NCBI GenBank assembly: GCA_035571875.1
Contig: DATNBR010000020.1
Coordinates: 1 to 64,000, forward strand
Reading direction: 5' to 3'
Length of the DNA: 64,000 nucleotides
Origin: Parafrigoribacterium_A sp035571875
GTDB lineage: Bacteria; Actinomycetota; Actinomycetes; Actinomycetales; Microbacteriaceae
In this document: positions 24,297 through 32,943 of the stretch, piece by piece
Layout: the number at the start of each line of letters is the position of its first letter
Position numbering within the stretch: position 1 is the first letter of the stretch
The notes under the pieces: generated by a model
Told to the model about the DNA's origin: nothing
Databases searched by the model: none
Seen by the model: the letters and a program-made list of their open reading frames with translations, nothing else
Made by a program: the position numbers and the translations under genes

Positions 24297-25700
24297 GTGA
24301 TACCCGACGATGTCGTACGACTACCGGCCGGTTGGTACCCCGACCCCACGGGGCTGCCCCAATTGCGCTGGTGGGATAACCACGCCTGGACCCAGCACAC
24401 CACCGCCGCACGCCAGCCACTCATCGTGCAGGAATCGCCGCTCGCCTGGGCCGAGGACCTGCCCACCAGGCGGGAACGTCGCGAGCGCGAACGCGAAGAT
24501 CGCGGCACGGATGATCTCACTCCCGCCACCGCGCAGACCCTGCTCGAGCTCGACCCTCCCTCCGAGACCGACGAGGCGGTGGACGCGCCGGCGCCCGAGG
24601 CCGACGACGCGGGCATCGAAGCGGATGACGTCGCGAGCGCACCGAATGACGCCGCGGATGCGCTCGACGACGACTCCACCGACTACGCACCACTGTCGGC
24701 CAGCGGTCACGCCGGCCGTATCCCGGCCGTGCCATCGCTCTCCGGGGACGCCAGCCCCGACGCGACCGTCGCCGCGACGAGCATCACGGAGGAGCCCGCC
24801 GACACTCCGGCCGTGCCCCTGTCGGCGGCGACTGCGACGACGCCCGAGTCGCACCGCGCCGCAGTGGCGCAACCGGTAGCCGTGGCGCAACCCGTCGCCA
24901 CGGCACAACCTCCGCTCGTGCGGTCGGAGCCGTTCGGCACGCAGACGTTGGGCACTCCGCTCTTCGATCAGGTCGCGGCGAGCGCGGCGGGGGTGTCCGC
25001 GCCGCCGAGCCGGGCACAGTCCCGTGCCGAGCGCGCGCGTGGGCAGCGGGTGCAGCATCCGGCGATCGGTGCGAACGGACTGTCGACGGTTCCGATCAGC
25101 ACCACTCCGGTGTGGGTGATCGCGCTGTTCCCCCTGCTGCAGCTCGTCGCGATGTTGCTGCTCGTCACCGGACTCGGTTCGCTCGCCACAAGCGAGTTGC
25201 TCTTGCCCGTGATGCTCCTCGTCGTCTATGTCGTGATGATCGCTCTCGCCATCGCCGATGTGCGCCTGCTGCGCCGGCACGGGATCGATCGCCCCGCGCA
25301 CTGGTGGTGGGCGCTGCTCACCGCACCGGTGTATCTCTTCGTGCGCGCGATGGTGCTGACGCGCAAGACCGGTCGCGGCTTCGGCCCCATGCTCGTCTGG
25401 TTCGCCCTGGCGCTGCTGAGCGTCGCATCCGTTCTCGCCGTTCCAGGCCTCATCATCACCGCGATGCCCGCCGTGTTCAGCGCGCAGGCGGAGCAGTCGA
25501 TCGCGGCCGATGCGGCCGCGAATGGTGCGACCCTGGATGTGGGCTGCCCGGCGACGCCGCCCATCATCGTCGGGCAGAGCTTCACGTGCACCGGGACGGG
25601 CAACGGCAGAAGTTTCCAGGTCGAGGTGAGCCTGCAGCGGGTGAACGGCTGGATCGACTGGCGGGTCGACGACTGGGGAGTCAACACCCTCGCGCGCTGA
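24297..25700 (+). CDS. DUF2510 membrane protein
   Basis: A 467-aa actinobacterial membrane protein. An N-terminal DUF2510 motif (PAGWYPDP, then LRWWDNHAWTQH) is followed by a long acidic and Ala/Thr/Pro-rich region (about 60-255) with low complexity. Four hydrophobic helices follow at about 265-400. The C-terminal 70 residues resemble the DUF4333-type extracytoplasmic domain, with two Cys (DVGCPATPP and FTCTGTGNG) that may form a disulfide. GAGGGGAGG precedes GTG 24297. Function unknown. Confidence 0.75.
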   Translation: MIPDDVVRLPAGWYPDPTGLPQLRWWDNHAWTQHTTAARQPLIVQESPLAWAEDLPTRRERREREREDRGTDDLTPATAQTLLELDPPSETDEAVDAPAPEADDAGIEADDVASAPNDAADALDDDSTDYAPLSASGHAGRIPAVPSLSGDASPDATVAATSITEEPADTPAVPLSAATATTPESHRAAVAQPVAVAQPVATAQPPLVRSEPFGTQTLGTPLFDQVAASAAGVSAPPSRAQSRAERARGQRVQHPAIGANGLSTVPISTTPVWVIALFPLLQLVAMLLLVTGLGSLATSELLLPVMLLVVYVVMIALAIADVRLLRRHGIDRPAHWWWALLTAPVYLFVRAMVLTRKTGRGFGPMLVWFALALLSVASVLAVPGLIITAMPAVFSAQAEQSIAADAAANGATLDVGCPATPPIIVGQSFTCTGTGNGRSFQVEVSLQRVNGWIDWRVDDWGVNTLAR

Positions 25701-25741
25701 CTCCGCGACCGTCTGACCAGACCGCTGTCGCGCGCTGTGGC

Positions 25742-25747
25742 TAGGGT
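25742..25747 (+). promoter_or_regulatory. Candidate -10 box, leaderless MFS gene
   Basis: TAGGGT with a 6-nt spacer (GAGGTA) before ATG 25754. Confidence 0.5.
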
Positions 25748-25753
25748 GAGGTA

Positions 25754-27250
25754 ATGGCTTCTCGCGCATCCACCCCGCCGGACGACGACGCCGAGGAGGG
25801 CTCGCTCACAGCCCGGCAGCGCCGTCGACTGACGCGTCGACCGAGCGACGGGGCCATGATCGGCGCCCTCGCCACGAGCGGTCTCATCGCCGCGTTCATG
25901 CAGACGCTCGTGACACCGGTCATCCCCGAACTGCCGCAGCTTCTGTCCACCACGCTCGCGGATTCGTCGTGGGTGCTCACCGCGACACTGCTCGCCGCGG
26001 CCATTTCGACGCCGATCAGCGGGCGACTCGGCGACATGTACGGCAAGCGCCGCATCGTGCTGATTCTTCTGGCCATCATGGCGCTGGGTTCCGTGGTGTG
26101 TGCGCTCTCCGACACGCTGATCCCCATGATCGTGGGCCGTTCGCTGCAGGGCATCGGACTCGGCGTGATCGCGCTCGGCATCAGCATCCTGCGCGATGTC
26201 ATCCACCCGAAGAACCTCGGTGGCGCGGTCGCGATCGTCAGCGCCACCCTCGGTGTCGGTGGCGCAGTCGGCCTCCCCATCGCCGCGGTGATCGCGCAGA
26301 ACCTCGACTGGCACTTCCTGTTCTGGCTCGCGGCGGCGCTCAGCGTCCTCGCCGTGGGTCTCGTGCTGTGGATCATTCCGGTCAGCACACTGCGCACCGC
26401 GGGTCGCTTCGACTTCGTCGGCTCGGTCATCTTCGGAGTCGCCCTCGTCGGCATCCTGCTCGCCATCTCGAAGGGCAGCGAGTGGGGCTGGTCAAGCCCC
26501 CTCACGCTCGGGATGCTGAGCGGCGGCTTCCTGGTGCTCGTCGCCTGGGGCTGGTTCGAGCTACGCACGCGCGACCCGCTCATCGACCTGCGCGTCGCCG
26601 CGCGACGGCCGGTGCTGCTCACGAATCTCAGTTCCATCGCGATCGGCTTCGCGTTCTTCATCACGACTGCGGCTCTGCCCGTGCTTCTCGAGGCGCCCAC
26701 CACGACCGGAGTGGGCCTCGGTCAGTCGCTGCTCATCGCGAGCCTGTGCCTGATGCCGCTCGGCATCGTGATGTTCCTGCTCTCCCCCGTCGCCGCACGG
26801 CTGTCGCACGCTCGGGGGCCACGCACGAGCCTGATTCTCGGCGGCGCGGTGATCGCCGTGTCGTTCGTCGTCGCGGCGCTGCTCATGACCGAGGTGTGGC
26901 ACATCATTCTCATCTCCACCCTCGTCGGCGTCGGTGTCGGCTTCGCCTATGCCGCCATGCCGACGCTCATCATGCACTCGGTGCCGCCGAGTGAGACTGC
27001 GGCGGCCAACGGCCTCAACTCGGTCATGCGCACGCTCGGTTCGACGGTGGCGGCCTCGGTCGTCGGCGTCATCCTCTCCTCCGAGTTCGTGCGGTCGAAC
27101 GGCGTCGACATCCCCACCGCCGCGGCATTCCAGTTGGTCTTCGTGCTCGGCGCGGTCGTGGTGTTCGTCGGGATGATCATCGCGATCTTCATCCCGAGAC
27201 GCGGCCGCGAATACAACGACACGGCGAGCATCCCGGTCGTGCGCGGCTGA
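25754..27250 (+). CDS. MFS exporter, DHA2-like
   Basis: A 498-aa membrane protein with about 14 helices. The first helix (AFMQTLVTPVIPELPQLLS) and motif A (GRLGDMYGKRRIVLIL) place it in the drug:H+ antiporter DHA2 group. The N-terminal 40 residues are polar. ATG 25754 follows TAGGGT at 6 nt, so it is transcribed separately from the DUF2510 gene 53 nt upstream. No regulator adjoins it and the substrate is unknown. Confidence 0.85.
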   Translation: MASRASTPPDDDAEEGSLTARQRRRLTRRPSDGAMIGALATSGLIAAFMQTLVTPVIPELPQLLSTTLADSSWVLTATLLAAAISTPISGRLGDMYGKRRIVLILLAIMALGSVVCALSDTLIPMIVGRSLQGIGLGVIALGISILRDVIHPKNLGGAVAIVSATLGVGGAVGLPIAAVIAQNLDWHFLFWLAAALSVLAVGLVLWIIPVSTLRTAGRFDFVGSVIFGVALVGILLAISKGSEWGWSSPLTLGMLSGGFLVLVAWGWFELRTRDPLIDLRVAARRPVLLTNLSSIAIGFAFFITTAALPVLLEAPTTTGVGLGQSLLIASLCLMPLGIVMFLLSPVAARLSHARGPRTSLILGGAVIAVSFVVAALLMTEVWHIILISTLVGVGVGFAYAAMPTLIMHSVPPSETAAANGLNSVMRTLGSTVAASVVGVILSSEFVRSNGVDIPTAAAFQLVFVLGAVVVFVGMIIAIFIPRRGREYNDTASIPVVRG

Positions 27251-27364
27251 GCTTCACGCGATCAGTGCGGCCGTCGCTGACCTCCCGGTTTCGCCGCAGT
27301 CGCGAACGAGGAACTCGACGACAGCGAGCACGACGAAGCCGGACTGTACGCCTCAGCCGCAGGT

Positions 27365-27769
27365 TCAGTGCTTGGTGACGCGTTCCACGCTCATCACGAG
27401 AATGACGCGATCGGGGCTGTCCGCAGGCGGCTGCTGTTCGGCGTTGCCGTAGCGCTTGCCGAGCACGACGTAGAAGGCTCCGGTGGGGTCGGGGATCGCC
27501 TCGACCAGCCTGCCGCGCAGCTCCAGGTAGCGCATCGGATCGTCGGGATCCATGATCATGAAGCTCATCGAGGGGTTGTGCTGGAGGTTGCGGTACTTCG
27601 CACGCTTCGTCGTGTGCGTGAAGCGAAGGTGCTCTCCGTCGTACTGGAACCACATGGGGTTGACCTGCACGGTGTCATCCGGGCGTATCGTGCCCAGAGT
27701 GCCGAACAGCGGGCGCTCCAGCAGGTCGGTGAGGTCGGCCGGGATAGTGGCCTTGCGGGTCTCGGTCAT
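27365..27769 (-). CDS. PPOX-class F420-dependent oxidoreductase
   Basis: A 134-aa split beta-barrel protein of the flavin/deazaflavin oxidoreductase (FDOR-B, PPOX) family. The pattern LFGTLGTIRPDDTVQVNPMWFQYDG followed by RAKYRNLQHNP is typical of actinobacterial F420H2-binding members. Such enzymes reduce diverse unsaturated or heme-breakdown compounds; some bind FMN or heme instead. AGGAG precedes the ATG by about 10 nt. It lies 28 nt downstream of the DUF488 gene on the same strand, probably in one operon. Confidence 0.82.
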   Translation of the reverse strand: MTETRKATIPADLTDLLERPLFGTLGTIRPDDTVQVNPMWFQYDGEHLRFTHTTKRAKYRNLQHNPSMSFMIMDPDDPMRYLELRGRLVEAIPDPTGAFYVVLGKRYGNAEQQPPADSPDRVILVMSVERVTKH

Positions 27770-27797
27770 GATCGGTTCAACTCCTGTCTTTATGGTG

Positions 27798-28334
27798 CTA
27801 TTCCGTGGGCTCTTCCTCGGGCGGGTAGGTGACCGTCAGCCCGTCGACCCTCGCGAACCGCGTCATCGAGTGGGGGCGGGCATCCTTCTCGGTCATGATG
27901 TCGAGCACGCGGATGCCGCGCACGAGCAGCGCGTCGCCGATGAGCGAGCGGTGGCAACGCCACGGCACCGCCTCGGCGCACATGATCGCTGTCGGTTCGC
28001 TCGCGCCGAGCTCGACGAGTCCGTCGACCGCGGTGGCGAATGCGGGCGTCTGCATGTAGTCGGCGTAGCCGCGGAACGAGGCGTTGCGCCAGGCCCCGTT
28101 GACCGAGTCCTTGGTGCTGTGCCGCAACCCACCGAGCGCCTCGAGCCGCTGGTAGGCAATGCCGGCCTCCGGCAGGCTCGTCGTCAGTTCCGTCTCGCCG
28201 TACTGCGGATTGTGGCGGGACTTGGCGATCGTGCGCACGTCGGCGAGACGACGCACACCATGGGCGTGCAGCATCCGGATGAACTCGTCTATCGGCCGGG
28301 TGGAATGGCCGATCGTGAAGACTGTCTCTGCCAT
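27798..28334 (-). CDS. DUF488 family protein
   Basis: A 178-aa DUF488 protein. The hallmark N terminus FTIGHSTRPIDEFIRML and VRTIAKSRHNPQY is present, as is the C-terminal MCAEAVPWRCHRSLIGDAL (MCxE-P-CHR) motif. The conserved Cys and His residues suggest an enzyme active site, but no reaction is established for the family. GGAGAG and TAGCGT occur upstream of the ATG at 28334. It is probably co-transcribed with the PPOX gene. Confidence 0.83.
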   Translation of the reverse strand: MAETVFTIGHSTRPIDEFIRMLHAHGVRRLADVRTIAKSRHNPQYGETELTTSLPEAGIAYQRLEALGGLRHSTKDSVNGAWRNASFRGYADYMQTPAFATAVDGLVELGASEPTAIMCAEAVPWRCHRSLIGDALLVRGIRVLDIMTEKDARPHSMTRFARVDGLTVTYPPEEEPTE

Positions 28335-28386
28335 GGGCTCTCCACGCTACGCCCGCCAGCTGAGCGCCAGGCGGGCGGAGGCTCGG

Positions 28387-29196
28387 CTAGAACGGGAACA
28401 GCAGTCGGTGCAGAAACTGCTTGGTGCGCTCGTGCTGGGGCGCGCTGAACAGGTGCGCGGGCGCGCCGCGCTCAACGATCACACCACCGTCGATGAAGGC
28501 GACCTCGTTGGCGACCTCTCTGGCGAACTGGAGCTCGTGGGTGACGATCACCATCGTCCACCCCTCGAGCGCGAGCTGTTTCATGAGCCCGAGCACGTCT
28601 CCGACGAGCTCTGGGTCGAGGGCGGAGGTCGGCTCGTCAAACAGAAGCAGTTGCGGCTTCAGAGCGAGGGCGCGCACGATTCCCACCCGCTGCTGTTGGC
28701 CGCCGGAGAGTTCGAACGGGTAGCTGTCTCGCTTCTCGGCGAGCCCCACCCGGTCGAGCAGGTCGAGCGCCTCGGCCGTGGCCTCCGCGCGTGGACGCCG
28801 CTGCACCGTGATCGGACCCTCGACGACGTTCTCAAGCACCGTCATGTGCGGGAACAGGTTGTAGTGCTGGAAGACCATAGCCGAGCGGTCACGGAGCGCT
28901 GCGAGCTCCTTCTTGCCGGGCCGCCTACCGAAGTCGATCGAGAGCTCGCCGGCGACCGACACCTCACCGCCGTCGGCGACTTCGAGTCCGTTGAGGCAGC
29001 GCAGCACCGTCGTCTTGCCGGAGCCGGACGGTCCGATGAGCACGAGGACCTCACCACGGGTGACGGTCAGGTCGATCGACTCGAGCACGCGAGTGGAACC
29101 GAAGCTCTTCTGAAGGGCGCGGACCTTCAGGAGCTCGGGAGCGGCATCCGTCTGACTCCGCCGGGCGTCGATGGGCTTTTCGTCAGTGGGCGACAT
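28387..29196 (-). CDS. Polar amino acid ABC transporter, ATP-binding protein
   Basis: A 269-aa ABC ATPase of the PAAT family (GlnQ/HisP type). Walker A is GPSGSGKTT, the Q-loop region is MVFQHYNLFPHMTVLENV, the signature is LSGGQQQR and Walker B LLFDEPTSALDPE. It energises amino acid import with the permease and binding protein encoded just upstream; the frames overlap by 14 nt (29183-29196). The first 23 residues are a polar extension. The amino acid is not evident. Confidence 0.92.
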   Translation of the reverse strand: MSPTDEKPIDARRSQTDAAPELLKVRALQKSFGSTRVLESIDLTVTRGEVLVLIGPSGSGKTTVLRCLNGLEVADGGEVSVAGELSIDFGRRPGKKELAALRDRSAMVFQHYNLFPHMTVLENVVEGPITVQRRPRAEATAEALDLLDRVGLAEKRDSYPFELSGGQQQRVGIVRALALKPQLLLFDEPTSALDPELVGDVLGLMKQLALEGWTMVIVTHELQFAREVANEVAFIDGGVIVERGAPAHLFSAPQHERTKQFLHRLLFPF

Positions 29197-29851
29197 AGCG
29201 GTCCAATCGCTTCTCGAGCAATCCCTGGCCGGAGGCCAGCACGAGGCAGATCACCCAGTAGACGAGTGCCGCCTCGAGGTAGAGCAGCATGAAGTCGCCG
29301 CTGAACGCGGCGACCTTCTGCGCCTGCCGGAACAGCTCGGTCACCAGGATGAGCGAGGCGAGCGAGGTGTCTTTCACGAGGCTGATGAAGGTGTTCGACA
29401 GCGGCGGCACCGATACCCTCGCGGCCTGCGGCAGGATGATGCGGCTGAGCGCTCGACGGTGTGACATGCCGATCATGTATGCCGCCTCCCACTGGCCTTT
29501 CGGCACGGAGAGGATGGCGGCGCGCACGACCTCCGCCGCGTATCCGCCCACGTTGATCGAGAATGCGACCACCGCGCTCGGCCACGGGTCGATCACGACG
29601 CCGAGCGAGGGCAGGCCGTAGAAGATCACGAACAACTGCACGAGCAACGGGGTGCCGCGCACGATCGAGATGTAGACCCGGGCGATGCCCGAGACGACGC
29701 GGATGCGCGAGAGCCGCATGAGCGCGATGGCGATCGCGAGCACGAGACCGATCGCGAACGACGCGAGGGCGAGCGGGATGGTGCCGGCGAGCGCGCCCTG
29801 CACGATCGGCCAGAACGAGCTCAGCAGCAGATTCCACGCCGACTGATCCAT
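29183..29851 (-). CDS. Polar amino acid ABC transporter, permease
   Basis: A 222-aa integral membrane permease of the HisM/GlnP type with about five helices. The EAA loop is visible as AEVVRAAILSVPKGQWEAAYMIGMSHRRALSRIILPQAAR, which contacts the ATPase. IVRGTPLLVQLFVIFYGLP is a hallmark of this subfamily. As only one permease gene is present, it probably forms a homodimer. It overlaps the ATPase gene and follows the binding-protein gene by 32 nt. Confidence 0.92.
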   Translation of the reverse strand: MDQSAWNLLLSSFWPIVQGALAGTIPLALASFAIGLVLAIAIALMRLSRIRVVSGIARVYISIVRGTPLLVQLFVIFYGLPSLGVVIDPWPSAVVAFSINVGGYAAEVVRAAILSVPKGQWEAAYMIGMSHRRALSRIILPQAARVSVPPLSNTFISLVKDTSLASLILVTELFRQAQKVAAFSGDFMLLYLEAALVYWVICLVLASGQGLLEKRLDRYVAH

Positions 29852-29883
29852 AGGAATCAGACTACTGAGCCGCAGCGCTCCCG

Positions 29884-30699
29884 CTACTTGCTGACGTCGG
29901 CGCCGAAGTACTTCTCGGAGATCTTTGTCAGGGTGCCGTCGGCGCGCAGGCCGTCGAGGGCCTTGTTCACGGCCTTCACGAGCGTTCCGCTGCCCTTGGC
30001 GAAGGCGAAGGCGCTCTTCGAGGTGTCCGTGCTCTCCGCCGCGACCTTCAGACCGGATGCATCACCGTTCTTCTTGAAGTCGAGCCAGGTGAGCTTGTCG
30101 TTGATGGTCGCGTCGACGCGCCCGTTCTTGACGTTCGCCACAGCCTCTGCCCAACCCTGCACATCCTGGATCTCGGCACCGTTCTGCTTGGCGAGCGTGT
30201 AGAACGAGCTCGTCAGGGACTGGGCGACCGAAACTCCCTTGAGGTCGCCGAAGGAGGTGATCGCGGTGTTGCTCGACTTCGTCACGATGACTCCGGTCGA
30301 GACGGTGTACGGCTTCGAGAACTCATATTTTGCCTCGCGCTCTGGCGTGATCGAGACCTGATTGGCGATCACATCGAAGCGGTGCGCCTCGAGCCCCGCG
30401 AAGATCGCGTCCCACTGGGTCTCCTGGAACTTCGCCTTCACGCCGAGCTTCTTGGCCACGGCCTCCGCCACCTCGACGTCGTAACCGATGAGCTTGCCGG
30501 ATCCACCGTCGTGGTAGGTGAACGGGCGGTAGGTGCCCTCGGTGCCGATGGTGAGCACGCCGGCCTTCTGCACGGCCGCGAGTGCACCGCTGGACGTCGA
30601 GGAATCGGATGTCGTCGCCGAGCCCGTCGAGCATCCGCTGAGGGCGATGGTGACGGCCGCAATCGCGGCGACGGCGACGGAGACGCTTCTGATTCGCAT
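29884..30699 (-). CDS. Amino acid ABC transporter, substrate-binding lipoprotein
   Basis: A 271-aa family 3 solute-binding protein. The signal peptide MRIRSVSVAVAAIAAVTIALSGC ends in a lipobox (LSGC), so it is a lipoprotein tethered to the membrane after Lgt processing. A Ser/Thr-rich linker precedes the binding fold (GVLTIGTEGTYRPFTYHD and GYDVEVAEAVAKKLGVK). The ATG at 30699 is chosen over the frame opening at 30759 because the signal peptide begins there; CAGGAT is the only ribosome-site-like sequence. It is the first gene of the transporter operon. Confidence 0.92.
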   Translation of the reverse strand: MRIRSVSVAVAAIAAVTIALSGCSTGSATTSDSSTSSGALAAVQKAGVLTIGTEGTYRPFTYHDGGSGKLIGYDVEVAEAVAKKLGVKAKFQETQWDAIFAGLEAHRFDVIANQVSITPEREAKYEFSKPYTVSTGVIVTKSSNTAITSFGDLKGVSVAQSLTSSFYTLAKQNGAEIQDVQGWAEAVANVKNGRVDATINDKLTWLDFKKNGDASGLKVAAESTDTSKSAFAFAKGSGTLVKAVNKALDGLRADGTLTKISEKYFGADVSK

Positions 30700-30887
30700 G
30701 ATGATCCTGACCCGCGAACCCGGATCGCGGGTTCGACGATTGCTGTTCGGGGGCGGCATTGGCCCGTGCGGCCGTGGTGATTCGGCTCTCGGAGCGTAAC
30801 AACCACATCCGGCTCGCGCGCATTCCTGTTACGGCCTGTGTCTGCCGACGCACGGTCGATGGCCTGCGCACACTCAGCCGCGATGGT

Positions 30888-30893
30888 TAGCGT
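30888..30893 (+). promoter_or_regulatory. Candidate -10 box, leaderless start at 30900
   Basis: TAGCGT with a 6-nt spacer (TGAGGC) before ATG 30900. Confidence 0.5.
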
Positions 30894-30899
30894 TGAGGC

Positions 30900-31184
30900 A
30901 TGCCCCAGGAGTTCACCCACGAGCCGGATGCCCACCGCTACGTTCTGCGCATGGACGGCGAGTTGACCGCGGTGGTCGACTACACGATCAACGGCAACGC
31001 GATCTCGTTCACACGCACCTACACGAACCCCGGTCAGCGCGGTCGGGGCCATGCGGCCGAGATCGTCGCCTTCGCCGCCGACGACGTGGAGGCGAACACC
31101 GGACTGCGCATCGTTCCGATGTGCTGGTACGTGGCGCAGTGGTTCGACAAGCACCCGGAGCGGGCGGCGCTTCTGACGCGGTAG
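30900..31184 (+). CDS. Small GNAT-family (YjdJ-type) acetyltransferase-like protein
   Basis: A 94-aa minimal GNAT fold. The acetyl-CoA loop is RGRGHAAEIV within YTNPGQRGRGHAAEIVAFAAD, and the C-terminal MCWYVAQWFDKHPE is the hallmark of the small YjdJ/NATD1-like group. The usual length is 90-100 aa. The acceptor is unknown. It is probably translated from a leaderless mRNA. Confidence 0.82.
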   Translation: MPQEFTHEPDAHRYVLRMDGELTAVVDYTINGNAISFTRTYTNPGQRGRGHAAEIVAFAADDVEANTGLRIVPMCWYVAQWFDKHPERAALLTR

Positions 31185-31193
31185 CCGCCCCAG

Positions 31194-31199
31194 TAGCCT
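31194..31199 (+). promoter_or_regulatory. Candidate -10 box, leaderless Eis-like gene
   Basis: TAGCCT with a 6-nt spacer (TAATCG) before ATG 31206. The same 15-mer, TAGCCTTAATCGATG, recurs at the start of the VOC gene (46990, minus). Confidence 0.5.
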
Positions 31200-31205
31200 T
31201 AATCG

Positions 31206-32627
31206 ATGAGCGAGTCACATCAGACGCAACCGATCGATCCCGACTCCGCCGCGCGCCTCGCCGCCGATGGCCTGAGGTTCGAGTTGCTCGCGCCGGAGGA
31301 CGAGGCCGTCGCACCGTGGATGGACGCGGTGAATCGTGGCTTCCACGAGCCCAGGCCCAAGCCCGAGTTCATCGAGGCACGGCGCTACCAGTCGCCGCAT
31401 CGCCGCATCGCGGGCGTGTGGGACGACACGCTCCAGGATGCCGCCGCCCCGGTCGCGACCGCGAGTTCGTGGCCCACAGAGCTGACCGTTCCTGGCGGCC
31501 GCAGCGTCACGGCCTGGGCGATCAGCACGATCACGGTGTCGCCGACCCATCGCCGTCGCGGAATCGCGAGCGCGATGCTCGAGGCGGAGCTGCGCACCGC
31601 GCTCGCGCTGGGTGCACCGGTCGCGATCCTGACCGCTTCGGAGGCCACGATCTACCGCCGCTGGGGCTTTGCTCCAGCCGCGATGACCGCGACCTGGACG
31701 ATCGATACGAGCCGCTCGGCGTGGACGGGGCCACGCGCATCCGGTCGAGTGCAGTACGTGACGAGCGAGCAACTGCTCGTCGACGGCCTCGAGATCGTGG
31801 AGCGCGCGCGCCTGGGGACGCCGGGCCTGATCGGGTTCGACGGCCAGCTCTGGGAGCGGTTGCTCGGCATCGGCGACGAGAAAGAAGAGCGGCGCGCGCG
31901 GTTCCTGCGCTATGACGACGCCGCCGGTGTGGCGCAGGCCTTTGCCATCTATACGGTGGCACGCGAGGAGACGCACAGCGGCGACGCGATCGTGGAGGTG
32001 CTGTATGCGGCCGCGGTGACGGATGAGGCGTACGCGGCGATCTGGCGCTTCCTGTTCGAGCTCGATCTGGTCGGTGAGGTGCGCGCTCCGCTGCGCCCGG
32101 TGGCGGAGCCGTTCGCCTGGCAGATCCGCGATGGTCGTGCGGCGGTGAAGTCGAAGGAACGTGATCACCTGTGGGCGCGCATTCTGGATGTGCCTGCGGC
32201 GCTCCAGGCGCGCACGTATTCGGCGGCTGGTCGGGTCGTGTTCGACGTTACGGATGCGCTCGGTTTCGCCGCGGGTCGGTGGTTGCTCGAGGTCGACGAC
32301 GCTGGTCTGGGGCGCGTGACGCGGCTCGGCGAGGCGGGTGCGGAGTCTCTCGCCAGCGCGGGCGGCGCGAGCGGCATTGCTGGCGCTGGTGGCTCTGGTG
32401 GCGCGGCTGTCGTTGCTGGTGCTGGCGCTGAGGGCGCGGCTGGCGCGGGCGGCGCGGCTGTCATTGCTCTCGGGGTGAACGAGCTGAGCGCGATCTATCT
32501 CGGCGGCGTTCCCGCCGGGCTGCTCGCGCGTGCCGGCAGCATTAGCGAGCTGACGGATGGCGCTGCGAACGCGGTGGAGGCCATGTTCCGCTCGCCCGTC
32601 ACCCCCTGGCTGAGTATTTGGTTCTAG
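31206..32627 (+). CDS. Eis-like GNAT acetyltransferase with Gly/Ala-rich insert
   Basis: A 473-aa protein of the Eis family: two GNAT domains and an SCP2-like C-terminal domain. The acetyl-CoA loop is SPTHRRRGIASAMLEAEL at about 117-134, and the protein ends in the aromatic LSIWF typical of Eis, whose terminal carboxylate takes part in catalysis. Eis proteins acetylate amines, including aminoglycosides. The family length is about 400-420 aa; the excess is a low-complexity stretch of almost only Gly, Ala, Ser and Val at about 379-418, encoded by GGC/GCT-rich repetitive DNA at 32340-32465. Confidence 0.85.
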   Translation: MSESHQTQPIDPDSAARLAADGLRFELLAPEDEAVAPWMDAVNRGFHEPRPKPEFIEARRYQSPHRRIAGVWDDTLQDAAAPVATASSWPTELTVPGGRSVTAWAISTITVSPTHRRRGIASAMLEAELRTALALGAPVAILTASEATIYRRWGFAPAAMTATWTIDTSRSAWTGPRASGRVQYVTSEQLLVDGLEIVERARLGTPGLIGFDGQLWERLLGIGDEKEERRARFLRYDDAAGVAQAFAIYTVAREETHSGDAIVEVLYAAAVTDEAYAAIWRFLFELDLVGEVRAPLRPVAEPFAWQIRDGRAAVKSKERDHLWARILDVPAALQARTYSAAGRVVFDVTDALGFAAGRWLLEVDDAGLGRVTRLGEAGAESLASAGGASGIAGAGGSGGAAVVAGAGAEGAAGAGGAAVIALGVNELSAIYLGGVPAGLLARAGSISELTDGAANAVEAMFRSPVTPWLSIWF

Positions 32628-32655
32628 CGCCAGCGTGTGCGGTCGCGAGTCGGCG

Positions 32656-32661
32656 TAGCGT
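32656..32661 (+). promoter_or_regulatory. Candidate -10 box, leaderless acylphosphatase
   Basis: TAGCGT with a 6-nt spacer (TGCTGC) before ATG 32668. Confidence 0.5.
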
Positions 32662-32667
32662 TGCTGC

Positions 32668-32943
32668 ATGACGGTCGTTCGTAAGCGCGCCCTGGTGAGC
32701 GGGGATGTGCAGGGCGTCGGCTTTCGCATGAACACTCTCGTGCAGGCAGAGCGGCTCGGGCTCAGCGGATTCGTGCGCAACCTTCTTGACGGACGCGTCG
32801 AGGTGGAGGCGGAGGGCGCGGAGGCCACCGTCGCGCAACTGCTCAGTTGGCTCGAGTCGGGCCCGCGGTATGCGAATGTCGCGACCGTCGAGGTCGCCGA
32901 CCGTGATCCGACCGGCGAGACCGGCTTTCGCGTCGCGCGCTGA
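32668..32943 (+). CDS. acyP: Acylphosphatase
   Basis: A 91-aa enzyme that hydrolyses acyl phosphates such as acetyl phosphate and carbamoyl phosphate. The signature VSGDVQGVGFRMNT carries the catalytic Arg (about 20) and GFVRNLLDGRVEVEAEG carries the catalytic Asn (about 38). The length is standard. It is cytoplasmic and small enough to fold as a single domain. The mRNA is probably leaderless. Confidence 0.93.
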   Translation: MTVVRKRALVSGDVQGVGFRMNTLVQAERLGLSGFVRNLLDGRVEVEAEGAEATVAQLLSWLESGPRYANVATVEVADRDPTGETGFRVAR

